From: Aquila chrysaetos chrysaetos
Taxonomy: Eukaryota > Chordata > Aves > Accipitriformes > Accipitridae
Length of the DNA: 64,000 nucleotides
Assembly (NCBI RefSeq): GCF_900496995.4
Contig: NC_044012.1
Coordinates: 62,001 to 126,000 of the forward strand
Reading direction: 5' to 3'
Of this stretch, positions 1 to 12,900 are shown in pieces (position 1 is the first letter of the stretch; each line of letters begins with the position of its first letter). The position numbers and the translations under genes were made by a program. Below the pieces are notes generated by a model. It did no database searches. It was not told the origin of the DNA and saw nothing but the letters and a program-made list of their open reading frames with translations.

Positions 1-610
1 ACTGTTTCTTTAAACATTAATAGTTGATAGAAGATTATGATGGTTCTTAAAGAGCACAGTGTCAAGATGACAATTGGAAAGGTGACATGTTTTGTGTTAG
101 GAATCTGCTGCAAGCATTCCATAGCATTTTCAAACTTTAAGGCAGAAAGCCACATTTCAAAGCAACACTTCTAACAATCATACATCCAGGTCAGCTGGCC
201 TGAGTCTTACAGAAGAAGAAAACTGCAAAGAGGACCTGCAACACACACATTTCCTTTACAGTCATCAACCCAAAAGATACAAAGCAAAAATTCTGCTAAC
301 TTCACAATAAATAAGCTATCTTATAATAAAAATTGATCATAGTGCCCCACCACCATTATCTACAATGCTCTCTTTAATCAATAGCAACAAAGAAGAAATA
401 GGATAAACTTCCTCATTCAATTTTTCTCATTCCAACTCCCCTTCTCTCCCTTACACAGTGACTCTCCCTTTTCCCTCGCTCCCTACCTTTCCCCTTTTTC
501 CCCACTCCCTAGATTTCTTTCTGCTCTGACAATGTACTACACTTCACATGAGCCGACATGTATGCTAACAAATAAGATACATGCATCCAGATACCACAAC
601 ATTCTCACAC

Positions 611-895
611 CTGCTCTGATAGCTCCCAATCCTCTTCTTTGTCGTTCCCTGCCGGAAGCCATCTGAGGTGACATCCAGAGGTTGCTCAGGGACTGCGCTC
701 CAACTGATAGCTGTAGAAGAAAGGATTATGAACAAGGGAGGTGCTCTCATCACAAAAGCAGAACTTAGCAGTTCCTTTCATTCTATGCATTCACATGATA
801 CCATGCTGCTTCCCAAAATAATTCAAAGTAAAGAGGACCATGGCTCTCTAGGGTCAGGATTCCAGTACCTAAAAGAACAGGTAAATTCTGTTTAA

Positions 896-935
<40 letters not shown>

Positions 936-3900
936 TGCATACACACACACAACTTTCATCTTTATCAGCTCCTTCAAGAAGCCATGCATCTAAATATTTG
1001 GTCTCCAGTTTTGTAATTCTCCCCTTTTTAGGGGGATTCTACTTTCTTTTGTGCATCGTGTCCAGACAAAGCATGAAGAAATTTCCAAGTCAGACAGCTT
1101 ATTTTCATATCAGGCTGTGAAATACTCCAAGTTACTTCCATCAGTCACTCTATGTTTTCCTTATTAATTTATTGTGTGCTATTATTTTATTGTATATTGT
1201 ATACTCTGAATAGTTCTCTTTATGTTTGATAACTGACATACATCAAATACCTGTACACTTTATTTGAAAAATGTTATTAGCTAGCAGTCAAATAAAAACA
1301 ATTTTTTGGAAGAGATAGCAAGTGGCAACAACCTTATCCTTTACCCCCATTCTGATAACCTTATTACCATCTTAGACTGTAAACTTCTTAACGCTGCAAC
1401 TCTGCATACCATACCTTATAGAGTTATAAATAACTAGCAAAGCATCATCAGCATGTTAACGGAAACAAAACTGATTGACATGCCCAATCTGTCCCTCCAT
1501 CACCTAGCAACGGTTCCTTTAATTTCTACTGCCTTGAGACAATTTTTATTCCCTAAGTTCTCCGATTTCTCTGTGTTCCTAACAAGCAAAACAGTTGCAC
1601 ATGCCTTAACTCTAAAGACAAGTTTCACAGCCTCTCTCCTTCATGATACCATCTTGCCATTCAAGATGCTCAAAACCTACACATTATAAAGCATATTATG
1701 GAGACTGGTTACGTTAATCACACTCGTATTATGATTCATCTGTATGCTGCAATTGACACACTCTGCTAAGCGTAAAATGTACTTGCATTGTGATGTAGGT
1801 ACAATGCTCTATCACACTACTAAATTAAAATCCTGTGTACTGTCAAATAACTTTAAATACATACAACTGGTATTAAACATTAAACCCTCCACATGTGGAA
1901 TATCTAAAACCACCTGGTCAGAGGATATCAGATTCTGACAAGCAGATAAAAATTTACTTAAAAATGAAAACGTTTTATATTGTTTCATTTCTTCATAGTT
2001 ATTGCCAACTTCAAAATATTAAGTGGAACACATCTTTCTTTTTAAAAATACCAGCCGAACTGTTCCTATCAAACATATTTCAATACTCAGTGTAACAGCC
2101 CTGAATTTATTCTGATTTTCACCCCTTCAAGAAAAAAAAATCAACCAGGCATAATTCATATATGCAAAAAAGTGTAATAAAGCGTCATTCACCTTTATTT
2201 AACAGAATGACCTGAGTAACTGTACAGAAAGGCAGGCATACACAGGAATTTAGTCACAGTTGCCTTCAGATCTTTTTTGCTAAGTGAATTGGCACCATTT
2301 TTCAATGATGGATTTTGTGTCCTACCTCACATAATCAACACTTTTTCCCTCCTGGCACCTGTAAATAACTCCAATTTAATGAATGTGAATTTCATTAAGG
2401 AACCTTTTGTTTCCATTCTATTTTATCATCAGCTCTACTGTAACGGAACAACTTCCACTTCCAGTTAAGCCAGAAAAGTATACAACAGCAGAAGGTAGTC
2501 ATGTCCAAGTTTAAATAAACTGCTTAACCATACACATACAGTGGCAGTTCCATTGGTTTTTTTCCCCAAATGAGACCATGTTGCTAAAACACAACGTGAC
2601 TTGCATATTCATTCATCACCATGACAAAAAATGCAATGTCCAAAACCTCTATCAATTAAACCTTTACACTATACTGCTCTGTATTCTTTCTACGTTCACA
2701 GGTTTCTGGAGCAATTGCAAGCATAACTCAGCATGGTGAGTCTTCTGTTCATTACCAAGGAGAATGCAAAACTAACTGAAAACAAGAAGTCTTTTGATAT
2801 TTTTGTTTTCTTACTGCCCTCAGAACTTTTGCTGGTTATTTTCTGTCTTTGTTTAGATTATAAATTCTTAATGGCATCAACCAAGTTGTTTATTCAGTCT
2901 GAAAACTCCCTACAGGGAACTAGAGGCTGAGCTGAGTATTATTAACAATTAAGTTCTGGCCTGAAATTAATTTTTTGCTATACGTCACACTTTGCCTCTA
3001 GCACTGGCAATGGAAGATGTTCCATTTTAGGAAACCACCAAAACCACCTAATTTCTATTTGCACTTTTGCACAGTTATGCAACTAGCCCAAGTTAACTCA
3101 CCCGCACTGCAAGGAACAAGTTTTGTTTTGCTGTTAGTTTGAACTTCCTGAATTGCCTGGCGGCTGTGTTCAAATCGAAGATCCGATTGCAGCAGCTTAA
3201 CCTCCTGAGGGAGAAAACCATCTGGCAAAAATGAGATGTGCTGACACCTAAAGTAAACACGGAAAAATGCAAGTGATTTTAAGTCTGGTCTTTCCAAAAA
3301 AGCCGATTTTGTGCAATTTCCCTTCATAATCTAAAATATGTTACTTTTACATTAAAACTGAATTGTACATAAATTACAGAAGGAGATTTGGAGGCATTTT
3401 TCCCTTCAAAAAATTATTTGTTAGAAAAACAAAGCCACATACTTTATTAAGACCTTGTCCATCCTAGAAAAACTACGATGATTTTAACAAAGGTCTAGTT
3501 AAAAGCTAGTATAAACAATGGAGATAAAGTATGCAGGATAAAAACTGCAATATACTTCTGCAATCACAATGAAAAATAATCATCATAAAGTATTTACATA
3601 GTCAACCATATTACATTAACAACTGTTTTATGAACCTAAAGGTTCATAATCAAAGACTAGAAAGATACAAAATAAACTTACAGTTCCATGTATAATCTCA
3701 TCTTTGTTACCTTAAATTAACATTACACACTGAATGGGATTAGGTTCATACGACGAGGAAAAAACCGCCCGAGTATAATTATCATAATATTTACAGAGAG
3801 CAGGAATGAATTAAGACCAAAGTTCATATTGTCAGATGTAATAGTCTGAAAAAGTGCCTGACTTTGCAACCAAAGTCTAGTGAGGCTGGGAAAATTCTTG

Positions 3901-6900
3901 TCTCGTGTTACAGAGTGAGGAAAGGATTATCCAGTACACTCCACTGGATAGGTAGGTAGAGCTTCCCCTATTAATATACTATGACCGCTTTTATAACCAT
4001 CCTAGAAGGATGCAAGGCTATGGAGAAAAGGAGTTACTAAAAGTCAAACCTTTCAGATGAACTTGTCAAGTTAACTGCTTCTTAAAGGGAGTGGTTCAGC
4101 TCCCTGATTTCTTTCTTGCTCTCCTTTCCCTCCACTCTGCCCAGTTCCATTTACTCTCCTCTAATACTTGCAGATTCCTTTGTTGCACTGATTCAACCTC
4201 CCAAGCAAGAAAAACATCCACTTCCTATCCTTTTGTTGCTGGGATAGGTTTCATCAACTCAAGGATCTGAGGAGGAAGAAAGCCAGTGCACAGCAGATGA
4301 CGACTCTTCTCATTTAGCAGCAGTGCACTTCACCTCTCACACAAATTTCCCTGAGGTGACAGGTTGTGTTGTCAGAGCTCTACTACTCACAGGAGGGAGA
4401 AAAATGAAATCTTGGATGTAATTCAAATCAAAGAAGCAGATAAATTTTTACCACCAGGGAAATGCACATAAGCTTTGCCATGCCAGTGCAAGGTAACTCT
4501 TAGCTGTTTTCCAGCTGACCAGAACAAGCTTCACATGGCAGCTGTCCTGAACCAGGTGGGAAGGGACCTCTGGAGGCCACCTGGTCCAACCTCCCCCTGC
4601 TCAAGCAGGGCCACCTACAGCCAGCTGCCCAGGACCGTGTCTTCTGAGTATCTCCAAGGTGGGAGACGCCACAACCTCTCTGGGCAACCTCTGCCAGTGC
4701 TCCATCACCCACGCAGTAAAAAAGTGTTTCCTGACGTTCAGAGGGAACGCCCTGTGTTTCCGTTTGTGCCCGCTGCCTCTTGTCCTGTCACTGGGCACTG
4801 CTGAAAACAGCCTGGCTCCATTTTCTTTGCACCCTCCCCTCAGGTATTTATACACATTGGTAAGATCCCCCTCAGCCTTCTCTTCTCTAGGCTGAACAGT
4901 CCCAGCCCTCCCAGCCTTTCCTCATATGAGAGATGCTCCAATCCCTTAGAACATCTTCGAGACCCTTTGTTGGACTCTCTCCAGTATGTCCATGGCTCTC
5001 TTATACCAAGGAGCCCAGAATTGGACACAGCACTCCAGGCTTGGACTCACCAGTGCCACTACAGGGGTAGAATCACCTCCCTGGACCTGCCGGCGATACT
5101 TGGCCTAATGCAGCCCAGGATGCCATTAGCCTTCTTTGCTGCCAGGGCACGCTGCTGGCGCCCGTTCAACTTGGGATCTAGCAGGACCTCCCAGTCCTTT
5201 TCTGCGAAGCTGCTTTCCAGCTCGGTAGCCCCCAGCATATATTGGCGCATGGGGCTGTTCCTGCCCAGGTGCAGGACTTTGCACTTCCCCTTGTTGGACT
5301 TCATGACATTCCTACCTTTCTCCAGCCTCTCAAGGTCCCTCTGGATGGCAGCTCAATCCCTTGGCGTATCAGCCACTCCTCCCAGTTTTGAGTCATCAGG
5401 AAACTTCCTGGGGGCATACTCTGCACCATCATCAAGATCATTAATGATGATATTAAACTGGACCTAGTATTGACCCCTGGGGTACACGGCTAGTTACACC
5501 TCTATTTACAGTTTGTCCAATGATCACCAACCACCCTCTGGGCTCAGCCATTCAGCTAGTTTTCAATCCACCCCACTGCCTGTTCATCTAGCCCATACTT
5601 TTAACAGATTCTCTGTGAGGATCTTACGAGAGGCAGTGTCAAAAGCCTTACTGAAGTCTAGGTAGACAATATCCACTGCTCTCCTCTCATCTACCAGGCC
5701 AGTCACTCCATCATAGAAGTTTTTCAAGTTGGTCAAGCATAACTTCCCCTTGGTGAATCCATGCTGACTACTACCAATGATTTTCTTGTCTTTCATGTGC
5801 CTGGAAACGGTTTCCAGGATTAGCTGTTCCATCTCCTTCCCAGGGATCGAGGTGAGGCTGACCAGCCTGTAGTTCCCTGGGTCCTCCTTCTTGCCCTTAT
5901 GGAAGAATGGAGTGACGTTTGCTTTCCTCCAGTCTTCAGAACTTCTCCCAACCGCCACGACTGATCAAAGATTATCGGGAGTGGCCTCACAACAACATCT
6001 GCCAGCTCCCTCAGCTCTCCTGGGTGCATCCCATCAGGGTCCAGGGACTTACGCATGTCTAGTGCTCTTAAATACTCCCTGACCTGATCCTCTTCCACCA
6101 AGGGTATATTCTCCTTGCTTCAGACTTTCCCCCGGTCTCTAGGACCTGGGATTCCTGAAGGGTGGTCTTGCTAGTAAAGACTGAGGCAAAGAAAGCATTC
6201 AGTACCTCAGCCTTTTCCACATCCTGCGTAACCAGGTCCACCATGTCATTCAGCATGAGCTCGCATTTTCCCTAGCTTTTCTTTCGTCACCTATGTACTT
6301 AAAGAAGCCCTTCTGGTCTCTGACATCCCTTGCCAGATACAATTCCAGTTGGGCTCTAGCTTTCCCAACCTCATCCCAGCAGACAGAGACATTGTCTCTA
6401 TATTCCTCCTCAGTTACCTGCGCTTGCTTCCACCCTCCATATGCTTCCTTCTCATGTTTGAGTTCGGCCTGGAGCATCTTGTTCATCCATGCAGACCTCC
6501 TGACATTTTTGCCCGACTTCCTATTTGTCAGGATGGACCACTCTTGAGCTTGGTAGAGCTGATCCTTGAATATCAACCAGTTTAAGGGCCCCTCTTGCCT
6601 CCAGGGCCTTATCCCATATGACTCTTCCAAGCAGATCTTTGAAGTGGCCAAAGTCTGCTCTCCTCAAGTCCACTGTTGTGAGCTTGCTTTTTAGTCTCCT
6701 CTCTCCCCTCAGAATCCTGAACTCCACTATCTCATGGTCACTGCAACTAAGGCCTTCGACCTTCACCTCCCCAATGAGCTGCTCATTGCTGGCGAATATG
6801 AGGGCCAGCAGAGTACCTCTCCTCATTGGTTCCTCTATCTGCCATTTCAATCATTCCTAAAGGTGGATCAGGTTCAAAAATTCCACTTCCTTTTATATTG

Positions 6901-9900
6901 CAGAGCAGGAGGATGAGAAACAAGTATGCCAAAGCCAGAGTTGCAGAGCCACAAACCTCATCCTTTACAGAAGCTGAAGGCCCAGAGTCTCATGGTAGAA
7001 TTCCTCAGAATGCATCAAGACTACAAAAGGTGAGCTTGCACTGCACATCCAAATCAGTGTGAATATAAGTGGTGGAATAGACCAATGAGAGATATTTGCT
7101 TGCACGCAAGTGGCAAGTGTCCCAGAAGCACAAAGTTTTGCTCTAAAAGCAAAAAACTGACAATTAACACTAATAGAAACAAGTATTGACATGAAATCAT
7201 GACTTTCCAATCTGGTTGCCGACCAGTGCCCATCTTTCTAAACTTAAATGTACTCCATCACTCCACAGCAATTTCTGCGTTAGGTCTAGAACTCAGTTTC
7301 CATGGGCTGCACAGCACACATGAAGGCATATGATACAGTCAAAACTTTAGAATAGCAGTTTTCAAAAACCTCTACTGAGAATGGACTGACAATATAATTT
7401 TAAAAATTTTACATGGGAGGGACTTGCATGCATACGCAATAACCCACATATTAACCTCCTGGAAAATTTTAAGTTTGGATCCAAGCTTAGGAAGACAGCA
7501 AAAAGTAAACTGATTTTACTGGAATTCCCTTCAAAGCAAGTTTAAAATACTACATCTTTTACTTGCTGGAAAGTAAGTCTGAAAGCAGGGTCTAAAATCA
7601 GCGGAAGCTTCAGAAGAACTAAGAAGTTCATTTAAGGCTAAGTTATAAAAAGGTTTGTAAGGACAACCAGAAAGAAATCCTTTGCACAGTGCAAAAGTCT
7701 ACCTATGCATTCATCTGGAGTCAATTCGGTCAGAGTGCCTTCAGGATGAACGCATTTGGGGGCTTTTTAATTTGATTTTAGGAATGGTCCTGCAAGAAAT
7801 AAAAGCTGCTTTTGCTCACCAACACAATTCTATAAAAGGGAACTTTTAGATATTCAGAATGACTTTGTGAAGTGTGGATAACTGAATAAATTAAAACTTT
7901 TTTTGACCCTGTTTGAGGAAATAAAATCAGGAAGAGGGCAAGAAAAGTTCAACTTCACTACACTAAAAAACTTCACTATGCTAAGTTTGTGTCCTTCTGG
8001 ATGCTTTTTCTGCTGGAAGGCTTCTAGAAAAACTCAGGTGGGTTAACAGCTTCTCACTGCTCCATCAAGGGACAACAAAGGGGATTCTGAATCTAATGGA
8101 AATTCTTTTGTGAATCTTCAAGTCTGATCCATCAGCAGGAGTCAGCTTTTCTCCGTACTACACAGGGCTACTTTCTGAAAATGTGAATTCACAGAAATTC
8201 ACATTTTCTGCAAATCACTTTGGTGCAAAGTCCTGGATTTTGTGTGACACGTTGTCTTCTGTAACTCATTGGCTCTGTACACACTATCTGATTTCCAAAG
8301 GAGAGCACTTACCTTTCAACAATTGCTCTCCGCATAGCTTCTTGGCTATATGGACACTTCCCCACTATAATTGCTGACAGATACACTGGATACTGCAGGA
8401 AATGCATCAGAAGAGCTCCTTGACACCCTAACACATTCCAGCGAGCCAGTTTATCACTGCAGGACATAGAGCATGTTCTGTCCCCACGACCTGGCTTCAC
8501 TCGTAATAATCCCACACGGTGATACCCCAGCCCAGGTATTCGGGCATCACCCAGCTCTCCAGGTATGCATTTTGCTCCAGTTCTGTAAACATCTACTACC
8601 TTCGGCCTCCCTAAGCCAGTCTCCTTATTAGCTGTTTGCATGTCTGCAGAACATTCACAGCTCTTTGGATTTGTGTCGTCTTCCCGTTTCACAGATACTT
8701 GCTGAACAGTCAGGTCTTCAGGGATTACAGAAAAATAACCATCATCGTCAGTTTTCATTCTCTTGATTATGTGATTACTTGCCATTTTCTCTGATTTCCT
8801 TTTATCTTCTGGACCCAAATGATCACGGTTACTTCTATGCTCTGATTGCCCAGCTGCATCATCTCCAGCCACTGGCTTAGAAAGCCGGTTCTCTGGTTCG
8901 CTAATTGGAATAATAGAAGCATCTCCACCTAGAACAAAAGAAATGACAATAAAATTGTCCTAAAATGCATCTCTCATGACTGGAACACATCACATCAGTA
9001 ATATTACAAATACTACTAGCTTTCACAGATTCGCACTCAGGAAGATTTAACTACGAGAACACACTTTTCAAACAACGTTGCCCTGTACAATGATGACTTG
9101 GCTGAAATTTGAGCCAATATATGTTTAACTTCAAGTTTTGCATTCCACCTAAGAAATAACCAAAAAAGCAAAATTTAAAACAAAAATTATAAAGCAAGAG
9201 GTGTCAAAGGCATTTAACAGACTACAAGCAGTGCTGAAGACTCACAGGAAAACTAGTCTGATTTCACTAAACAATACAAATCTCAAAAGAATAACTAATG
9301 AATAACCTATCAAATAAGGATGGAAATTTTAATCCACATCACTAAAACAAGCTCAAAACCAAAATTTTGAAGCTCAGTTCAAAGCAAACAAAGACTGACA
9401 GGCATGTGAGAAAAAGGCAGTCAGGAAATTATTCTTGCTCTTAAATTTGAAGATGTAGATTCTATTCTCGTATTGCACTAACAAAGAAAACCATCATAGC
9501 ATATTCCAGCAAGGCCATCAAAATCATGAAAATGTATGAGCAACTAATTCACTATGTGAAGTACTGATAAGGCATATTTTGAGAGTGCTTAGACTTCTCT
9601 GCTCTGGTAACAGACTAGCAGTTGACGAACACACTGGTAGGAGCGTGGTAACATCAAGACATCTAATAAGATGGTAGACCAAGAGGTCGCATTCCTACAT
9701 TTTGGCAACAGTGCCTCAACTTTGTGGTGCTGTTTTTTTAAAACACACAAAGAGTGTTTTCCATGACAAAACAAAAAGTTGCATTCCATTCCATAAGAAG
9801 GTTTGGGTTGGGAGGGTGGTGGTGTTTTGTGGGTGGGGCTTTTTTGGTTGTTTTTTGCGAGTTTGGTTTTGGTTTGTTGGGTTTTTGTGGTTTGTTTTTT

Positions 9901-12900
9901 TTTTTCCTGGTTTGTTTTGGTTCTTTGGTTTGGGTTTTTGGTTTTGTTTGTTTGGTGGTTTGGATTTTGTGTGGTTGGGGGGTTTTTTTGTTTGTTGTCT
10001 TTTGTTTTGGTGGGTTTTTTTGGTGGGGGTTTTTTTGAGTAACTGTGGTAAATGTCAATGTTCTTTATTAAAATTTGAATCCAAGGAGACAACGTTTAAA
10101 GCAAAGCAACCAGGAGATATGACAGGACCTCTGACAAGTATGTTAGTTTCCGGAAAAGAAAATAGTAGCCATTATTGTTTAAAGAGAAAGTGAAGCATTC
10201 CACTACATAATGAGCTGTATATCAGATTTACTGAGTTCTCATGAATCACATCCATTGAGATAAAATGCCAAATGTATCTGTGGAGGACCAATTAAGTATA
10301 TCTTAGGGTACATACTGATAACATGAGTTACTGCCTCACTCTCACTCCAGACCAAAGAGAGACCAAAGAAGGGCAACGGGCAGAAAAGATTCTAGAAGTG
10401 GGGGCCATGACATTGGTTCACTTCAGCATACTCACATGGGGTATGACTGGAGAAGAAAACAAATATGGTATTTGGTTTGAGTTTCCATTTGCCAGTTTCA
10501 GTTCCTGGAATAAAGATACTGCACTGCTGATGTGAAGCTGCCAGCCATATCTGATGGAGGAGATACCTGTCAGGCAGAAAGTTTTCATGAAACATTTACT
10601 TCATTTTTGATGCATGGGAAAACAACAAAAATTAGATGCCCACTAGTGCCTGTTCTTTCCTGATGAAGTCTATGAGGAGCTTCTACAGTTACGCTTCTAC
10701 AGATAGATGGGATCCAACATACTCCATAAACACAAACACATCACTGGAACCTTAATAACAGACCTCAAAAGGCTGGATTCAGTGGAGTTAATCTCCCCAA
10801 ATCGTTTATCTAAGGTCCCCTCCTCCCACTCTGTATTTTTACCAGCACTGCAACTCATCCGATTCTGTGAGAGCCAGTTTAGTGGCATCAAACTGCAAGA
10901 AATGTACTTGTTTCTGCAGCATTACTATTCTCCCGGCTCAGTTCTTGAACCAGCTTACCCCATGTGAACAAGAGGGCTGGTATGTGGGAAACAGCAAAAA
11001 GGCTACCCTTGACAACCAGTCATCAGACCAGCATTGACATCACATGAAGTCAAATAATACTTCTTTGTACAGAGGCTCTAGAAGAATGAGGAAGAAACAA
11101 GCTTTCGTGAAAGGGCCTTAACACCACCTAGAAGTGTAAAAATTAGGTTAAACTCCTGCTAACAAAGAGGGGGAAAAAAGTGTTGCCTATACAGAAATAA
11201 TACTGTCTCTTTCATTACATTCTCATCCCTGAAGCTGCAAAATCTGGCTATTTCAGCTATAGGTCAAAACCATTTGGATCACAACCAACCAACCTCAAGC
11301 GGCACTGAACAACAGCACATGAACTTCATGCCTCACCTCTGGAAGCTCCTCTTGGCCACAATTTCAGCATGACTATCATTCAGAATGTCTCCTAAAGCAA
11401 CAACCAAATGAGAACAATACACATCATTACTGAAAAGGAGACGAACAAAGCAAACAGAATTTGACAAATGACAGTTCTCCAGATTTGTTAGCATTTGAAG
11501 GTTTAACATTGGTATTAGGTTACTGCAAGATATTTAAACTTCCAATCACTGCCAAAGGAGGTCAATAGCCTACATAATGAAGGATAAAAGTCTTCACTCC
11601 ACAGCAAGTCAGAGACTTGTTTAAATACCAAATTTTAACTCTTCTGATATTTGAAATCCTTTGAGTTGAATAAAGACTGGCTTCCTTCAAAACCTTCTTG
11701 ATGTTTGTTCTTAATAGTAAATCTTGATATTCTCAGATTAAGCATAACATACAGAAAATTTCAAGTGTTTGTTAAGCTTTTGGTTGAACTTTCTTGTTGC
11801 ACTATGTCCTACAATTTAAATTACTTTTTTTTGTAAATAATTCTGATATTTACCAGGTTTACACATCTCAGCTTCAAACTTCCTGCAGTGTCTGCCTATT
11901 GCGGTATCTAAAGGAACAGGATCTGTAGATCAGTTTTTATTTCAGGAATAAAAGGCCAGGTGGTAAAAGTCCTCTTTAACAGTTCTAAAAGTTTAAAGTT
12001 TAAAAGTTTTCTAAAACATAACCATTAACATGACCTACCAACCAAGTTAATTTAAAAATAAATTAATGTCATCATAAGAGGAAAGTATTTTCTAAACTTA
12101 AGATCACTGAAGACAAACAACAGAGACAGGAACTAGCTTTACCTTTTTCCTAGTCAAATTTCTAGTTTGACTCTTAATACATAAATTGTAAGTAGTACAA
12201 CAGTTTAACCACAATTTTCCTAGATCCATCAGAAAAATGTCTGTCCTAGTACTCTTCTAAGATGGCTAAGTCACAAGAAACATCCACAAAAATCTAAGAC
12301 ACAGAATTTAGTTTCTTCTCTTTTGCTCCACTAATTCATTTCAATATGAAGGACATTATATAGAACATGAAACAGCCTAAAACTCATGCATGCAAAACCA
12401 TTTCTCCTATCTTGCTCTACTCCTCCTCTGAAATCTAAAGAAGGTAGAAATCCCTGTACCTACATATTTACACTCTTCCTCCTTAGTCACTTTTCAGCAC
12501 TACTTACTATGGCTTCTCCCCTCTCCTAGGAGAGGGGACAGATACATTCTGAATAAACAAATGGACATGCAGAGCAAGGAAAGTCCTAAAATAAATGGTA
12601 AGAAATAGTAGCTGTGAGAAGTCATAGATCTATCCCATACATTTACTGTACCAACACTTAAAACTATCTAGCTGCAGAACATACAGTAAGGGAGAAAAAG
12701 CCTGTTAGCACTTTTCTGGTGTGACCCCTACCCTAATTCAGCAGTGGTATCTTCTGCATCAGACCACAACAAAACTAGACTGTAACAGGCGAAGCACAAT
12801 TATTTTGCTTATGTTTTGTTTTGCTTTTAGTTATGAAGTCTTTAGGTATGCAGACTCATGGCCTAAACTACACATTTCCACATATTAAAAGTTCATTCAC

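Noticed and set aside
1-610. Search for the last ADAT1 exon(s)
   Set aside because: No sequence matching the conserved C-terminal ADAT1 region was found on the minus strand, so it is taken to lie outside the window.
9589-10193. Lys/Thr/Pro/Asn-rich and Trp/Phe/Gly-rich frames on both strands
   Set aside because: Translations of the G/T low-complexity tract in an ADAT1 intron, not genes.
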